DNA of 43,528 nucleotides from positions 1-43,528 of the forward strand of contig JAATFF010000027.1 in NCBI GenBank assembly GCA_015655335.1. Direction: 5' to 3'. How positions within the stretch are numbered: position 1 is the first letter of the stretch; each line of letters opens with the position of its first letter. Shown here in pieces: positions 7,333-14,699 of this stretch. A program made the position numbers and the translations under genes. Source of the stretch: Lysobacterales bacterium (lineage in GTDB: Bacteria; Pseudomonadota; Gammaproteobacteria; Xanthomonadales; Rhodanobacteraceae). The notes below the pieces were generated by a model. That model worked only from the letters and a program-made list of their open reading frames with translations, searched no databases and had not been told where the DNA came from.

Positions 7333-8364
7333 TCAGGGTGCGCCGACGGTCAGAATGGCAAAGCTTTCCGGCACGGGCTGCAGTCGACCGTGCGCATCCT
7401 TGGTTGTACCCAATTGCGCGGACGACAGATAAACACGGTGCTTTTGCGGATCCAGCGCCTGAGTGCGTGCGCTCACCTGTGTAGGTACCGTTGCGACAAC
7501 GGTGTAATGATCGGCGTCGTCTTCATGCACGACGGTCAGCGTGCCGCTTTCGCCGTTGGAGCTGTAAATGATGTTGTCGCCGGAATCGAACGTCACCGCA
7601 TCCGGACCGTCCCCGATGGGCACACTAGCTACGCGATGGCCGTCTTGTGCATCCAGCACGGTCATGGTGCGGTTGTCGCAGACGGAGAACAACCGCTGAT
7701 GCGCCGCATCGATGGCCAGGCCGCTCGGCGATTCGCAAGGAGCCAGCGACCAGGTGTGCAATACCTTGTTGGTGCGGCTATCGATCTGGGCAAGTTCGGA
7801 CTTGTCTTCGATGTTGACGAAGATATGGCCGCTGTTGTCCGTCGCGGAGAATTCAGGCCTGCCGGGCAGCGCGATCGTCGCGATGACGGTGCTTTTAGCC
7901 GGATCGATAACGCTGGCATCACCCGTTTTCCCGTTGAAAGTGAAAACGTGGTGGGAGGCGTTGTCATAAAGAATGGCATCGGGTTTTTGCCCCGTGCCGC
8001 TGATCGTTGCGACGGTTTTGAGGGTGTCCAGATCGAACACCATCACCGAGTCGGTTTTGCCATTGCTGGTGAACCCGCGATGCAGATCCTGGGCAATGGC
8101 GATTCCATGTACGCCACTGGTGTCGGGAATGATGCCGACCTGCTTGTTACCGTCGACATCGATGACCAATACGCGATCGCCGCGGCTTACAAAAAGATGC
8201 CGATGCGCAGCATCGAAGCTTAGGTAATCCCAGCCACCGATGCCCCCGAGCTTTAGCCGGCTGATGACTTTGATGGGTGACTTGGCGCTGTCTGCCGCGG
8301 TACACGGTATCGCGGCAACGCAGGCCAGGGATGCAAGCACGGCAAGGGATAGAGATCGACGCAT
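7333..8364 (-). CDS. YncE-family secreted beta-propeller protein
   Basis: A 343-residue protein with a signal peptide (MRRSLSLAVLASLACVAAIPCTAA, cut near residue 24) and repeated blade-like segments: HRHLFVSRGDRVLVID, HRGFTSNGKTDSVMVFD, HHVFTFNGKTGDASVID, HQRLFSVCDNRTMTVLD. These are typical of YVTN/YncE seven-bladed propellers in the periplasm. The biochemical function of YncE is unsettled. In E. coli yncE is iron-repressed and sits by the TonB-dependent receptor gene yncD. Here it likewise follows a TonB-dependent receptor in a Fur-box operon, 163 bases downstream on the same strand, so iron-linked expression is likely. I infer a role in ligand handling or sensing alongside the receptor. 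Confidence 0.85.
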   Translation of the reverse strand: MRRSLSLAVLASLACVAAIPCTAADSAKSPIKVISRLKLGGIGGWDYLSFDAAHRHLFVSRGDRVLVIDVDGNKQVGIIPDTSGVHGIAIAQDLHRGFTSNGKTDSVMVFDLDTLKTVATISGTGQKPDAILYDNASHHVFTFNGKTGDASVIDPAKSTVIATIALPGRPEFSATDNSGHIFVNIEDKSELAQIDSRTNKVLHTWSLAPCESPSGLAIDAAHQRLFSVCDNRTMTVLDAQDGHRVASVPIGDGPDAVTFDSGDNIIYSSNGESGTLTVVHEDDADHYTVVATVPTQVSARTQALDPQKHRVYLSSAQLGTTKDAHGRLQPVPESFAILTVGAP

Positions 8365-8527
8365 GGGGCAAGCTCGTTGAATAAGTAGGCCAAGCTTGCC
8401 CCCATTTACTTACCGCTGCCTTAGGAGCGTCCTTGGCATGGATATCTGATGGGCTCGATGGGCCATCCCGCTGGACGGGCTCACCGAAATCGTCATGCGT
8501 ACCGCACCCGCAAAGGTTGTCGCGCAG

Positions 8528-10699
8528 CTAGAGGGTAAACGTGACACTTGCCCGAATCGTGCGCGGCACACCTTGATTGAGGATGAAACCGAAGCTCGTC
8601 AGCCAGTATTTCTCGTTGGTCAGATTGTCCACGCCAACCCGATACGTCACAGGATGCCCGTTCATCGATGTCGCGTATCTAGCGCCGATATCGAAGGTAT
8701 GGTATGCGCCGATGAAGTTGCTGTTGTCAGCTTCGATCGCCTCGTTGCCGACGTAGCGGCCACCTGCCGTCAATACGAGGCCGGGTACGCGCGGTACGTT
8801 GTATTCCATGTACACGTTTCCTTGCACACGCGGTGCGCCGTAGGCACGCTTTCCATCCACGTCCGACGCTGCTCGGACATTGCTTGCATCGAGATACATG
8901 ACGCCGCCGAGCAATGTCCAGTTGCTGCCCAAAGTGGTCTGCGTGGAAAGATCGATGCCCTGGTAGCGCGTTCGCCCATCTTGCACGTAGACGTTGTCAG
9001 CGTTGAGATACTGCAAGCCACGCTCAACCTGAAACAACGCCAGGTTCGCGCTCCACGCATCGAAATCTGTCTTGGCGCCCAGTTCGAATTGCTTGCTCGT
9101 TGTCGGTGCGAACGTCTGATAGGCATTGATGGCCGTTTGCGGCGCGCTGCTGGCCTGTTCCAACGATTCCACATAACTGGCGTATAGCGTGACCGGGGCG
9201 AGAGGCTTGTAGATCAGCGCGGCCGTAGGCGTTATTGGATCTTTGTCGTAGCGAGCAGTCGGAGCGGTACTGCCCGCGCCATAAGACTTGTCGACGTATT
9301 CCATGTAACGCAAACCCAGTAGTGCCGACCATTGTGAGGAAAAGGTCACCGTATCGCTGGCGAACAACGAGCGCTGCGTGGTGGTTTCCGCCACGTACGT
9401 GCCGCGGATCAGTGGCGTATCGGGATTGGAGAAAAGCGGCGCGTCGTAGATATTGCCGGTGCCTAGAACCGGCGATGGGGCATCGAAACCGAGGGGATAG
9501 TGTTCGGTAAGCCCTTGCCATGAGGCTCCGAACACCAGGTCGTGCTTGATGGAACCCGTCGTTACCATACCGGTGAACATGCCTTGCCATTGCTGATAGT
9601 TGTAGACCGAGTAGCCCAGATAATTGATATCGGTGTAACTGCCTTGGTTATCGGTAACGATCAACGCGCTGTCGCGGTTTTCGCGTGTCTGATCGGCGTA
9701 GCTATAGTCGAGGCTGAAACTCCAGTCGGGTGTGATGTCCCACTTCAGTCCGGTATTGGCAACGCGATAGGAAGTGTTGTAGCCCGTAAAGGGCTGACTT
9801 ACACGCTGACTGCCATCGAGCGGTGCTGGCACGTGTACCGGTTCGGCCACGGGAAATCCGAAATCCTGACCAAGGATGATGCCGTAGTAAGCACCCTGAA
9901 CATGGCGATCCTGATAGATGGTGTTGAGATGCCAGTGCAGGTTTGTCGTGATGTCCTTGGTGAGCGCAAGCGACGCGGCATGGCGTTTGATGTGACCATC
10001 CTGCACGAACGTATCGCCATCTTCATGCACGAGGTTGATGCGATATCCCCATCCACCCACGCCACCGAAAGTGCCACCAAGATCGACCGCTTCCTTGAAT
10101 ACACCATCGGAGAGATAACCCAACGTGAAGCTCGCATACGGCTTGGCAGTGGGTTGTTTGGAGACAAAATTGAGGATGCCGCCTGGTTCACCGAACCCGT
10201 ACATGAAGCCGCCCGGACCTTTCAGCAGCTCGATTTGACTAAACGGCTCCAGTGGCAAGTCACTCCCCCAGTTCGGTACCGACAAACCATCCATTTTGTA
10301 GCCATTGAGTAAATCCACGGGCAAACCGCGCACTGCAAAGCCGGATGCTTCGCCCGCGTAGCCGCTGGCCAGCGGCGTCACGCCAGGATCCGTCGCAAAG
10401 GCCTCGTTGATATCGATGGCTTGTCGGTTTTGAATCAAATCGGAAGTGATTGCATCGATACTGAAGGGTGTGTCGAGCAAGCTGCGCTGTCCAAGGGCAC
10501 CCGTATTGGCCTCGCTTGCACGATAGACATCTAACGGGCCGGATGCGGTGACGCTTACCTGTTCCAGTACCTTGGCGTTCTGCGGATCGTTGTCATCGGC
10601 ATATGCACTTGTGAAAGCAAGCGCGGAAAGAACGAACACCGCCAAGCGACGGCGCGGGCCAAAGGTATACAGTGCACGACGGCTGCCGGCAACGGACAT
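8528..10699 (-). CDS. TonB-dependent siderophore receptor
   Basis: A 723-residue outer-membrane receptor. A signal peptide precedes ADDNDPQ; a TonB-box-like segment EQVSVTA lies near residue 46. The plug domain (about 70-200) shows TPFSIDAITSDLIQNRQA, the FAVRGLPVD segment and IELLKGPGGFMYGFGEPGG, typical of ferric-siderophore receptors of the FpvA/FhuE/FiuA type. The rest is a 22-strand barrel ending with the aromatic outer-membrane signature RASVTFTL. It should import a ferric siderophore with energy from TonB-ExbBD (not in this window). AGGAG lies six bases before the start. It is the fourth gene of a minus-strand operon controlled by the Fur box at 12939. The exact siderophore cannot be read; no synthesis genes are present, so a xenosiderophore is possible. 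Confidence 0.93.
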   Translation of the reverse strand: MSVAGSRRALYTFGPRRRLAVFVLSALAFTSAYADDNDPQNAKVLEQVSVTASGPLDVYRASEANTGALGQRSLLDTPFSIDAITSDLIQNRQAIDINEAFATDPGVTPLASGYAGEASGFAVRGLPVDLLNGYKMDGLSVPNWGSDLPLEPFSQIELLKGPGGFMYGFGEPGGILNFVSKQPTAKPYASFTLGYLSDGVFKEAVDLGGTFGGVGGWGYRINLVHEDGDTFVQDGHIKRHAASLALTKDITTNLHWHLNTIYQDRHVQGAYYGIILGQDFGFPVAEPVHVPAPLDGSQRVSQPFTGYNTSYRVANTGLKWDITPDWSFSLDYSYADQTRENRDSALIVTDNQGSYTDINYLGYSVYNYQQWQGMFTGMVTTGSIKHDLVFGASWQGLTEHYPLGFDAPSPVLGTGNIYDAPLFSNPDTPLIRGTYVAETTTQRSLFASDTVTFSSQWSALLGLRYMEYVDKSYGAGSTAPTARYDKDPITPTAALIYKPLAPVTLYASYVESLEQASSAPQTAINAYQTFAPTTSKQFELGAKTDFDAWSANLALFQVERGLQYLNADNVYVQDGRTRYQGIDLSTQTTLGSNWTLLGGVMYLDASNVRAASDVDGKRAYGAPRVQGNVYMEYNVPRVPGLVLTAGGRYVGNEAIEADNSNFIGAYHTFDIGARYATSMNGHPVTYRVGVDNLTNEKYWLTSFGFILNQGVPRTIRASVTFTL

Positions 10700-10762
10700 A
10701 AGAAACTCCTTGATGAATAGTTGTCCGGTTGGCGTCGGCTGACCGATATAAAACGAAAGAAG

Positions 10763-12322
10763 CTAGGGTTGGGCGGTAAGCGCCCATACGCTGTGCGGAT
10801 CGCCATTGCGCGCACGCCGCGCGGCGGCGCGCGCTAGCGCCGCAAAGACCAGTCCGAGCGCGAGACCGGTTACGTCGACGCCGAGCACGACGCGACTTTG
10901 TGGAAGCGGCATGCTTAGCCATGCATTCGCGCTCCCGAGCAGATCGGCGCACGCGACGGCGATGGTCAATACGCTTGTTGCCGACAGCAATTCGATGGCA
11001 GCGCGTGGCACAGGACGCATAAATGCGTAGATGCAAGCACCGAGGAACAATGTGTAACACGTAACGCGCTGTGCTAGATCAGCATCGATGTCGATGTATC
11101 TTGTCGCGAGCGTGGCAGCAAACGCACCGGAAATACCCAGACAGGTTCCGATGCACACGCCAAGCGTGGCGCGTGCCATCACATAGGTGCGGCGTGGTTG
11201 GTGTATGTGGCGTCGCTTGCGCCGCGACTCGATCCACAAAAGATTGCCCGAATAGAACAAAAACGCACCGGCCAGCCCGAGCATAAAATACAACCAGCGC
11301 ACGATGCGACCGCCGAAGCTGCCGAAATGCAGCCCATACATGGCGGAATTGCTGATGCCGTTGATCGTATGTGTTGTGCCGACATGCGTCGTCAGGACGC
11401 GCCCATCGACGGCCGAGAGCGCGACGGTACCGTAAGTGCCAAGCGTATGTTGCGACAGTCCACGCACCTCGACGATGGCATTGCGATCGCCATAAAGCGT
11501 GTAGTGCAAATAATCAGGATTGAAGTTGCTGACGTTGCCGGCCACCGCCGCTTGCTTGGCGCGCTCAATCAGGACAGCGGGAGCCAACATCGTCGCCGAT
11601 ACATGGCTTGCGGAAACCGTGGGAGCCGTGGACGTGGCGCTGGCGAATGCGCCGTATAGCTTGCCGTCGAAGGCGATCGTATTCAGGGCGGCGAGGGTGA
11701 TCGTAAAAAGGCACAGAATTGATCCCGTCACGGCAAAGATGATGTGGAAGGGAAGGCTCACCACACCAATGGCGTTATGGGCGTCCTGCCATAGCCGCTT
11801 CAAATTGTGGCTCACTCGCATCGCGAAGAGATCGCCTACGAGTCGAGGTAGATGGATCAACAATCCTGAGATCAGCGCTAGTCCATAAAGCACGCTAACG
11901 ATGCCCATCAGATACAAGCCCACTACTGGGAGACCTAGCGAGTCGTGCAATGCATAGATGAAATCGGCGAGATCTCCCCGGTTGGCTTCGTCGCGTGGCG
12001 AAGCCATTTCACTGTATGTAGCGAAACGCGTGTCGCCATTGTCGAGCCAATATGCATAGACGGCGTGCGACGCATCGCTGGGAAGCACGATGCCGAAATC
12101 GTCTTTCGTCTGGGGATGTTCAGTGACGAGTCGTTCGATAAGTGTGCTGATCGGAATATCCGCATCACGCGCACTTCGCCAGGGCGGATTTTGCCAAGTG
12201 GCAATATCGTCGTGGAATACTGTCAACGCACCGGCGTAGAACGCTACAAACAACGCGAAACCTGCAATCAGACCCGTCCAGGTGTGCACGATCTGGAACG
12301 TTCGAAGCGTTGCGGCTTTCAT
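10763..12322 (-). CDS. PepSY-associated transmembrane protein (putative ferric-siderophore reductase or uptake partner)
   Basis: A 519-residue inner-membrane protein. The N-terminal helix carries FQIVHTWTGLIAGFALFVAF, the typical first segment of PepSY_TM proteins; further membrane helices occur near residues 130-155, 190-220, 335-355 and 375 onward, with a large periplasmic region between about 215 and 335. Extra helices after 380 end in AARRARNG. Proteins of this family are coded beside TonB-dependent siderophore receptors and are thought to reduce or release iron from the ferric siderophore at the inner membrane. The histidines within the helices (HTW, HNLKR, HNAIG, HIIFA) could bind haem, which is inference. 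It lies 12 bases after a small membrane gene and 63 before the receptor. Confidence 0.88.
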   Translation of the reverse strand: MKAATLRTFQIVHTWTGLIAGFALFVAFYAGALTVFHDDIATWQNPPWRSARDADIPISTLIERLVTEHPQTKDDFGIVLPSDASHAVYAYWLDNGDTRFATYSEMASPRDEANRGDLADFIYALHDSLGLPVVGLYLMGIVSVLYGLALISGLLIHLPRLVGDLFAMRVSHNLKRLWQDAHNAIGVVSLPFHIIFAVTGSILCLFTITLAALNTIAFDGKLYGAFASATSTAPTVSASHVSATMLAPAVLIERAKQAAVAGNVSNFNPDYLHYTLYGDRNAIVEVRGLSQHTLGTYGTVALSAVDGRVLTTHVGTTHTINGISNSAMYGLHFGSFGGRIVRWLYFMLGLAGAFLFYSGNLLWIESRRKRRHIHQPRRTYVMARATLGVCIGTCLGISGAFAATLATRYIDIDADLAQRVTCYTLFLGACIYAFMRPVPRAAIELLSATSVLTIAVACADLLGSANAWLSMPLPQSRVVLGVDVTGLALGLVFAALARAAARRARNGDPHSVWALTAQP

Positions 12323-12334
12323 CGAACGGAGGCC

Positions 12335-12589
12335 TTATGCCGCATGATGGGTCATCCAAAGCATCGCGTAGGCGACAACATTCGCACTACCCAAGGTGAA
12401 CCACGCGCGCGCCGCATTGCGAAAGGCATACGCGCCGATCATCAGTGTCATCCACAGCGGAAAGAACACGATGAGTGCCGGGATGAGCCAGTCCGCGCCA
12501 TCGTTCGGCAACGCGCGCAACGACAAACGCAGCAGCACAGCAGCAAGGGGAAAACCGAGCAACGTACCGGCCAAACAGCGGCCGATCAT
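12335..12589 (-). CDS. Small membrane protein of siderophore operon (DUF3649-like)
   Basis: An 84-residue protein with two or three hydrophobic segments (about 3-22, 34-54 and 62-80). The pattern GFPLAAVLLRL...AYAFRNAARAWFTL resembles DUF3649 proteins, which are found between TonB-dependent receptors and PepSY proteins. The start overlaps the stop of the preceding gene by four bases (ATGA), so they are translationally coupled. Function unknown; the operon suggests an accessory role in ferric-siderophore use at the inner membrane. The family call is tentative. Confidence 0.65.
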   Translation of the reverse strand: MIGRCLAGTLLGFPLAAVLLRLSLRALPNDGADWLIPALIVFFPLWMTLMIGAYAFRNAARAWFTLGSANVVAYAMLWMTHHAA

Positions 12590-12867
12590 CGTTTGCGCGC
12601 TCGCGCTGTCTTGGCGGATCTACCGCTCCACCAGGCCAAATAGGGGAGAGCGACCCACGTCAACATCAGGCTGCTTAGTGCGGTTGCTATGCCCGCACCG
12701 ACCCCGGAGACGACGCACCACATCGCAGTGCCTGCGGCGATAGATATGAAACCCGCGATCCTTACGGCAAAGGGCGCGGTCACATGCAGCCATTGTTGCT
12801 GTCCATGCGTGAGATACACGAGTACCGCGCCCAGAAAAATCGGTAGCAACGCGCAGACAACAATCAT
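12586..12867 (-). CDS. Small membrane protein of siderophore operon (DUF3325-like)
   Basis: A 93-residue protein with three hydrophobic segments (about 2-18, 32-52, 56-80) and a basic tail SGRSAKTARARKR. The motif LTHGQQQWL and the segment RIAGFISIAAGTAMW resemble DUF3325 proteins of iron-uptake operons, usually next to DUF3649 and PepSY genes. It is the first gene of the minus-strand operon, with GGAAGGA upstream of its start and the Fur box about 72 bases upstream. Function unknown; the family call is tentative. Confidence 0.65.
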   Translation of the reverse strand: MIVVCALLPIFLGAVLVYLTHGQQQWLHVTAPFAVRIAGFISIAAGTAMWCVVSGVGAGIATALSSLMLTWVALPYLAWWSGRSAKTARARKR

Positions 12868-12938
12868 GTGGCGGTCCTTCCATCAGCTGCCCGGCGATAT
12901 TCCGATCAGGTGGGGATATCGGGGGGGTGTCATTGCAT

Positions 12939-12963
12939 ATTAATAAGAATCATTCTCATTAAT
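12939..12963 (-). promoter_or_regulatory. Fur box of the siderophore-uptake operon
   Basis: A 12-1-12 inverted repeat, ATTAATAAGAAT - C - ATTCTCATTAAT, with 11 of 12 matching pairs and the GAATCATTC core expected of Fur-binding sites (GATAATGATAATCATTATC consensus). It lies about 72 bases upstream of the first gene of the operon running from 12867 down to 7333. Iron-loaded Fur should repress these genes. The promoter hexamers are not clearly visible next to it. Confidence 0.85.
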
Positions 12964-13299
12964 GCGCAGTGAGATGTCAATCCTGGAATCGTCTTTGGCA
13001 GGACCAGCGTCCCATCCACCAGAGGCTATCGGCCATAAAAAAGCCCGCAGGGGGAGCCTGCGGGCTTTAGGGTCATCCATCTTTCTTTGCGTCGCCGGGA
13101 GGGGAGCCTAGCTAAGCGGTGGGACTGATGTCTCACGACATGGGGAAACTATACCGGCTGGTTCGTTAATGAGATGTAACTTGATTGCAAGCCGCTGGCA
13201 ACACGGTAGCCGCCACTTATGGGGCCGTCGTTGCAAGTGACGGTTTCAATCGCGCACCAATGTGTTTTTGCTTTGATTCTTGCAAACCATTGGTGTGAC
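12964..13299. other. Intergenic stretch between Fur box and tRNA-Leu
   Basis: No coding frame is supported here. It holds the strong terminator at 13040-13068 and, next to the tRNA 3' end, an 8-bp dyad CACCAATG / CATTGGTG (13255-13295, 25-base loop) that may serve processing of the tRNA trailer on the minus strand. The 185 bases between these two show nothing recognisable; a small RNA ending at the terminator would fit but is unproven. Confidence 0.4.
13040..13068 (-). terminator. Intrinsic terminator (minus strand)
   Basis: Perfect 12-bp stem AAAGCCCGCAGG / CCTGCGGGCTTT with a five-base loop. On the minus strand it is followed by a run of six T, so it ends minus-strand transcripts, most likely the tRNA-Leu transcript that starts upstream of 13386. 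It also insulates the iron operon from that transcript. Confidence 0.88.
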
Positions 13300-13386
13300 T
13301 GGTGCCCGGAGCCGGAATCGAACCGGCATGACCTTGCGGTCGAGAGATTTTAAGTCTCTTGCGTCTACCTGTTTCGCCATCCGGGC
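13300..13386 (-). tRNA. tRNA-Leu (anticodon UAA)
   Basis: An 87-base tRNA read on the minus strand, from GCCCGGATGGCGAAAC to the encoded CCA. The acceptor stem GCCCGGA pairs with TCCGGGC; the D-loop includes GGTAGACGCAAG; the anticodon loop is CTTAAAA with anticodon TAA; a long variable arm (TCGACCGCAAGGTCA) marks it as type II; the T-arm has GGTTCGATTCC. It decodes UUA and UUG. No other tRNA is adjacent. Confidence 0.97.
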
Positions 13387-13485
13387 TGGAGGGCCGCTGC
13401 CGAGGGAAGGCTTGCAGGCGCGGGATCGTAACATGCGCTGGCGTGGGAACGGAGCGGGAAATGCTCCATCTGCTTGCGTTTGATC

Positions 13486-13725
13486 TCAGGCTACGGCGCT
13501 TTCGATGGGCGTGCCGGGGCGCGCGTATTGTGCAAGGCGGATCGTGGATGCGGGGCCCGGCATTTCGACGCAGGTGCTGCGGCCGGAGCGGTTGTGCTCG
13601 TCGCGAGCCGTTTCGCGTGCCAATTGGATAGCAGGTCCCAGCCGCAATTGACTGAATAAGGTTGCCGATTCGCGGCGAATGCTCCAATCCCCCTCAGGAG
13701 ATTGTTTGAGCGAGTAGATCACCAT
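13486..13725 (-). CDS. Small conserved-looking protein of unknown function
   Basis: A 79-residue soluble protein opening MVIYSLKQSPEGDWSIRRE, which resembles the N-terminal strand pattern of small DUF2188-type proteins, followed by an Ala/Arg-rich helix (LGPAIQLARETARDEH) and a C-terminal VEMPGPASTIRLAQYA. GGAG eight bases before the ATG supports expression. No signal peptide or membrane segment is visible. It lies upstream of tRNA-Leu on the same strand and could share its transcript. The function is unknown and the family link is weak. Confidence 0.6.
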   Translation of the reverse strand: MVIYSLKQSPEGDWSIRRESATLFSQLRLGPAIQLARETARDEHNRSGRSTCVEMPGPASTIRLAQYARPGTPIESAVA

Positions 13726-13969
13726 CGATACGCTCCATTCGGTTAGTACTGACTAGCCTTGCTGGGGTGTGCGATACGACTACGGGCAGGTGCTATACGT
13801 TAAATAATGACATTGTTTTTAGGACTCGTATGTAGGCAATTTCCGATTCGTTTCGTGAGTAATGGAGCTATCTGGAAAATCCTTGCCGGACGAGGGGTTA
13901 CGGACTTGCAATGTGTCGGTGACGCGCCTACTTTGCCTAGGCACAGTACCCATCCAGGGAGGGCGCAAG

Positions 13970-14620
13970 ATGATTGATGTTGTACTCGTTGATGATCACG
14001 AGTTGGTACGGACCGGCTTCAGGATGATCCTGCAGCAGCCGGATATTCGCATTTGCGGGGAAGCGGGTACGGCCGAGGAGGGGCTGCGCCTGATTCGGGC
14101 GACCAAGCCGCATATCGCACTGGTCGACGTGCATATGCCTGGTATGAGCGGTATCGAACTGACCGAGCGAGTAGCGCGTGCGAATCTGCCTACACACGTG
14201 ATCGTGGTAACGGTGGTGGACGATGCTCGTTTTCCGAAGCGGTTGTTGGATGCTGGCGCACACGGTTATTTGACCAAGAGTTGCGCTGCCGAGGAATTGC
14301 TCAATGCCGTGCGCCAGGTAGCAGGTGGACGGCGTTATCTGGCGCCCGCAGTGGCGCAGCAGTTGGCTCTGGCCACACTCGACGGTGAGGGGTCGCCGTT
14401 CGACGTGCTCTCCAGTCGTGAGCTGGAAGTGGCCATGATGCTGGTGCGCGGCAAGGCGCTGACGGCTATTGGCGAGCAGCTAAACCTAAGTCCTAAGACG
14501 GTATCCACGTATAAGCAGCGGCTGATGGAGAAGCTGCAGGTGGATCATGTCATCAGTCTCGCGCATTTAATGACGGTGCATGGGCTGCTGGATACGCACA
14601 ATAACCAGGTTGGAAATTAA
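13970..14620 (+). CDS. uvrY: LuxR/NarL-family response regulator, GacA/UvrY type
   Basis: A 216-residue regulator. The receiver has D8/D9, phospho-acceptor D53 in IALVDVHMPGMSG and the Lys in YLTKSCAAEEL; the C-terminal LuxR helix-turn-helix (about 150-210) reads LSSRELEVAMMLVRGKAL and LNLSPKTVSTYKQRLMEKL. This matches the GacA/UvrY/SirA group, which with a GacS/BarA kinase controls small RNAs that titrate CsrA/RsmA. The start at 13970 has AGGGAGGG upstream and the conserved MIxVVLVDDHELVRTG opening; a longer upstream frame lacks both. The kinase and uvrC, often neighbours, are not here. A strong terminator follows at 14644. Confidence 0.85.
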   Translation: MIDVVLVDDHELVRTGFRMILQQPDIRICGEAGTAEEGLRLIRATKPHIALVDVHMPGMSGIELTERVARANLPTHVIVVTVVDDARFPKRLLDAGAHGYLTKSCAAEELLNAVRQVAGGRRYLAPAVAQQLALATLDGEGSPFDVLSSRELEVAMMLVRGKALTAIGEQLNLSPKTVSTYKQRLMEKLQVDHVISLAHLMTVHGLLDTHNNQVGN

Positions 14621-14643
14621 ACCGGGAAGCTCGGCAGGTGACA

Positions 14644-14672
14644 AAAAAGGCCGGACAATGTCCGGCCTTTTT
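14644..14672. terminator. Bidirectional intrinsic terminator between uvrY and rne
   Basis: A 13-bp perfect stem AAAAAGGCCGGAC / GTCCGGCCTTTTT with a three-base loop. T runs occur on both strands, so it serves the convergent uvrY-like (plus) and rne (minus) transcripts. Confidence 0.93.
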
Positions 14673-14699
14673 GCTTGGCGTGAAGAGTGTCTTTACCCG

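Noticed and set aside
7165-8223. A 352-codon plus-strand frame opposite the yncE-like gene and overlapping the kinase end
   Set aside because: It overlaps two well-supported genes, starts inside the kinase, and its composition shows no domain or signal.
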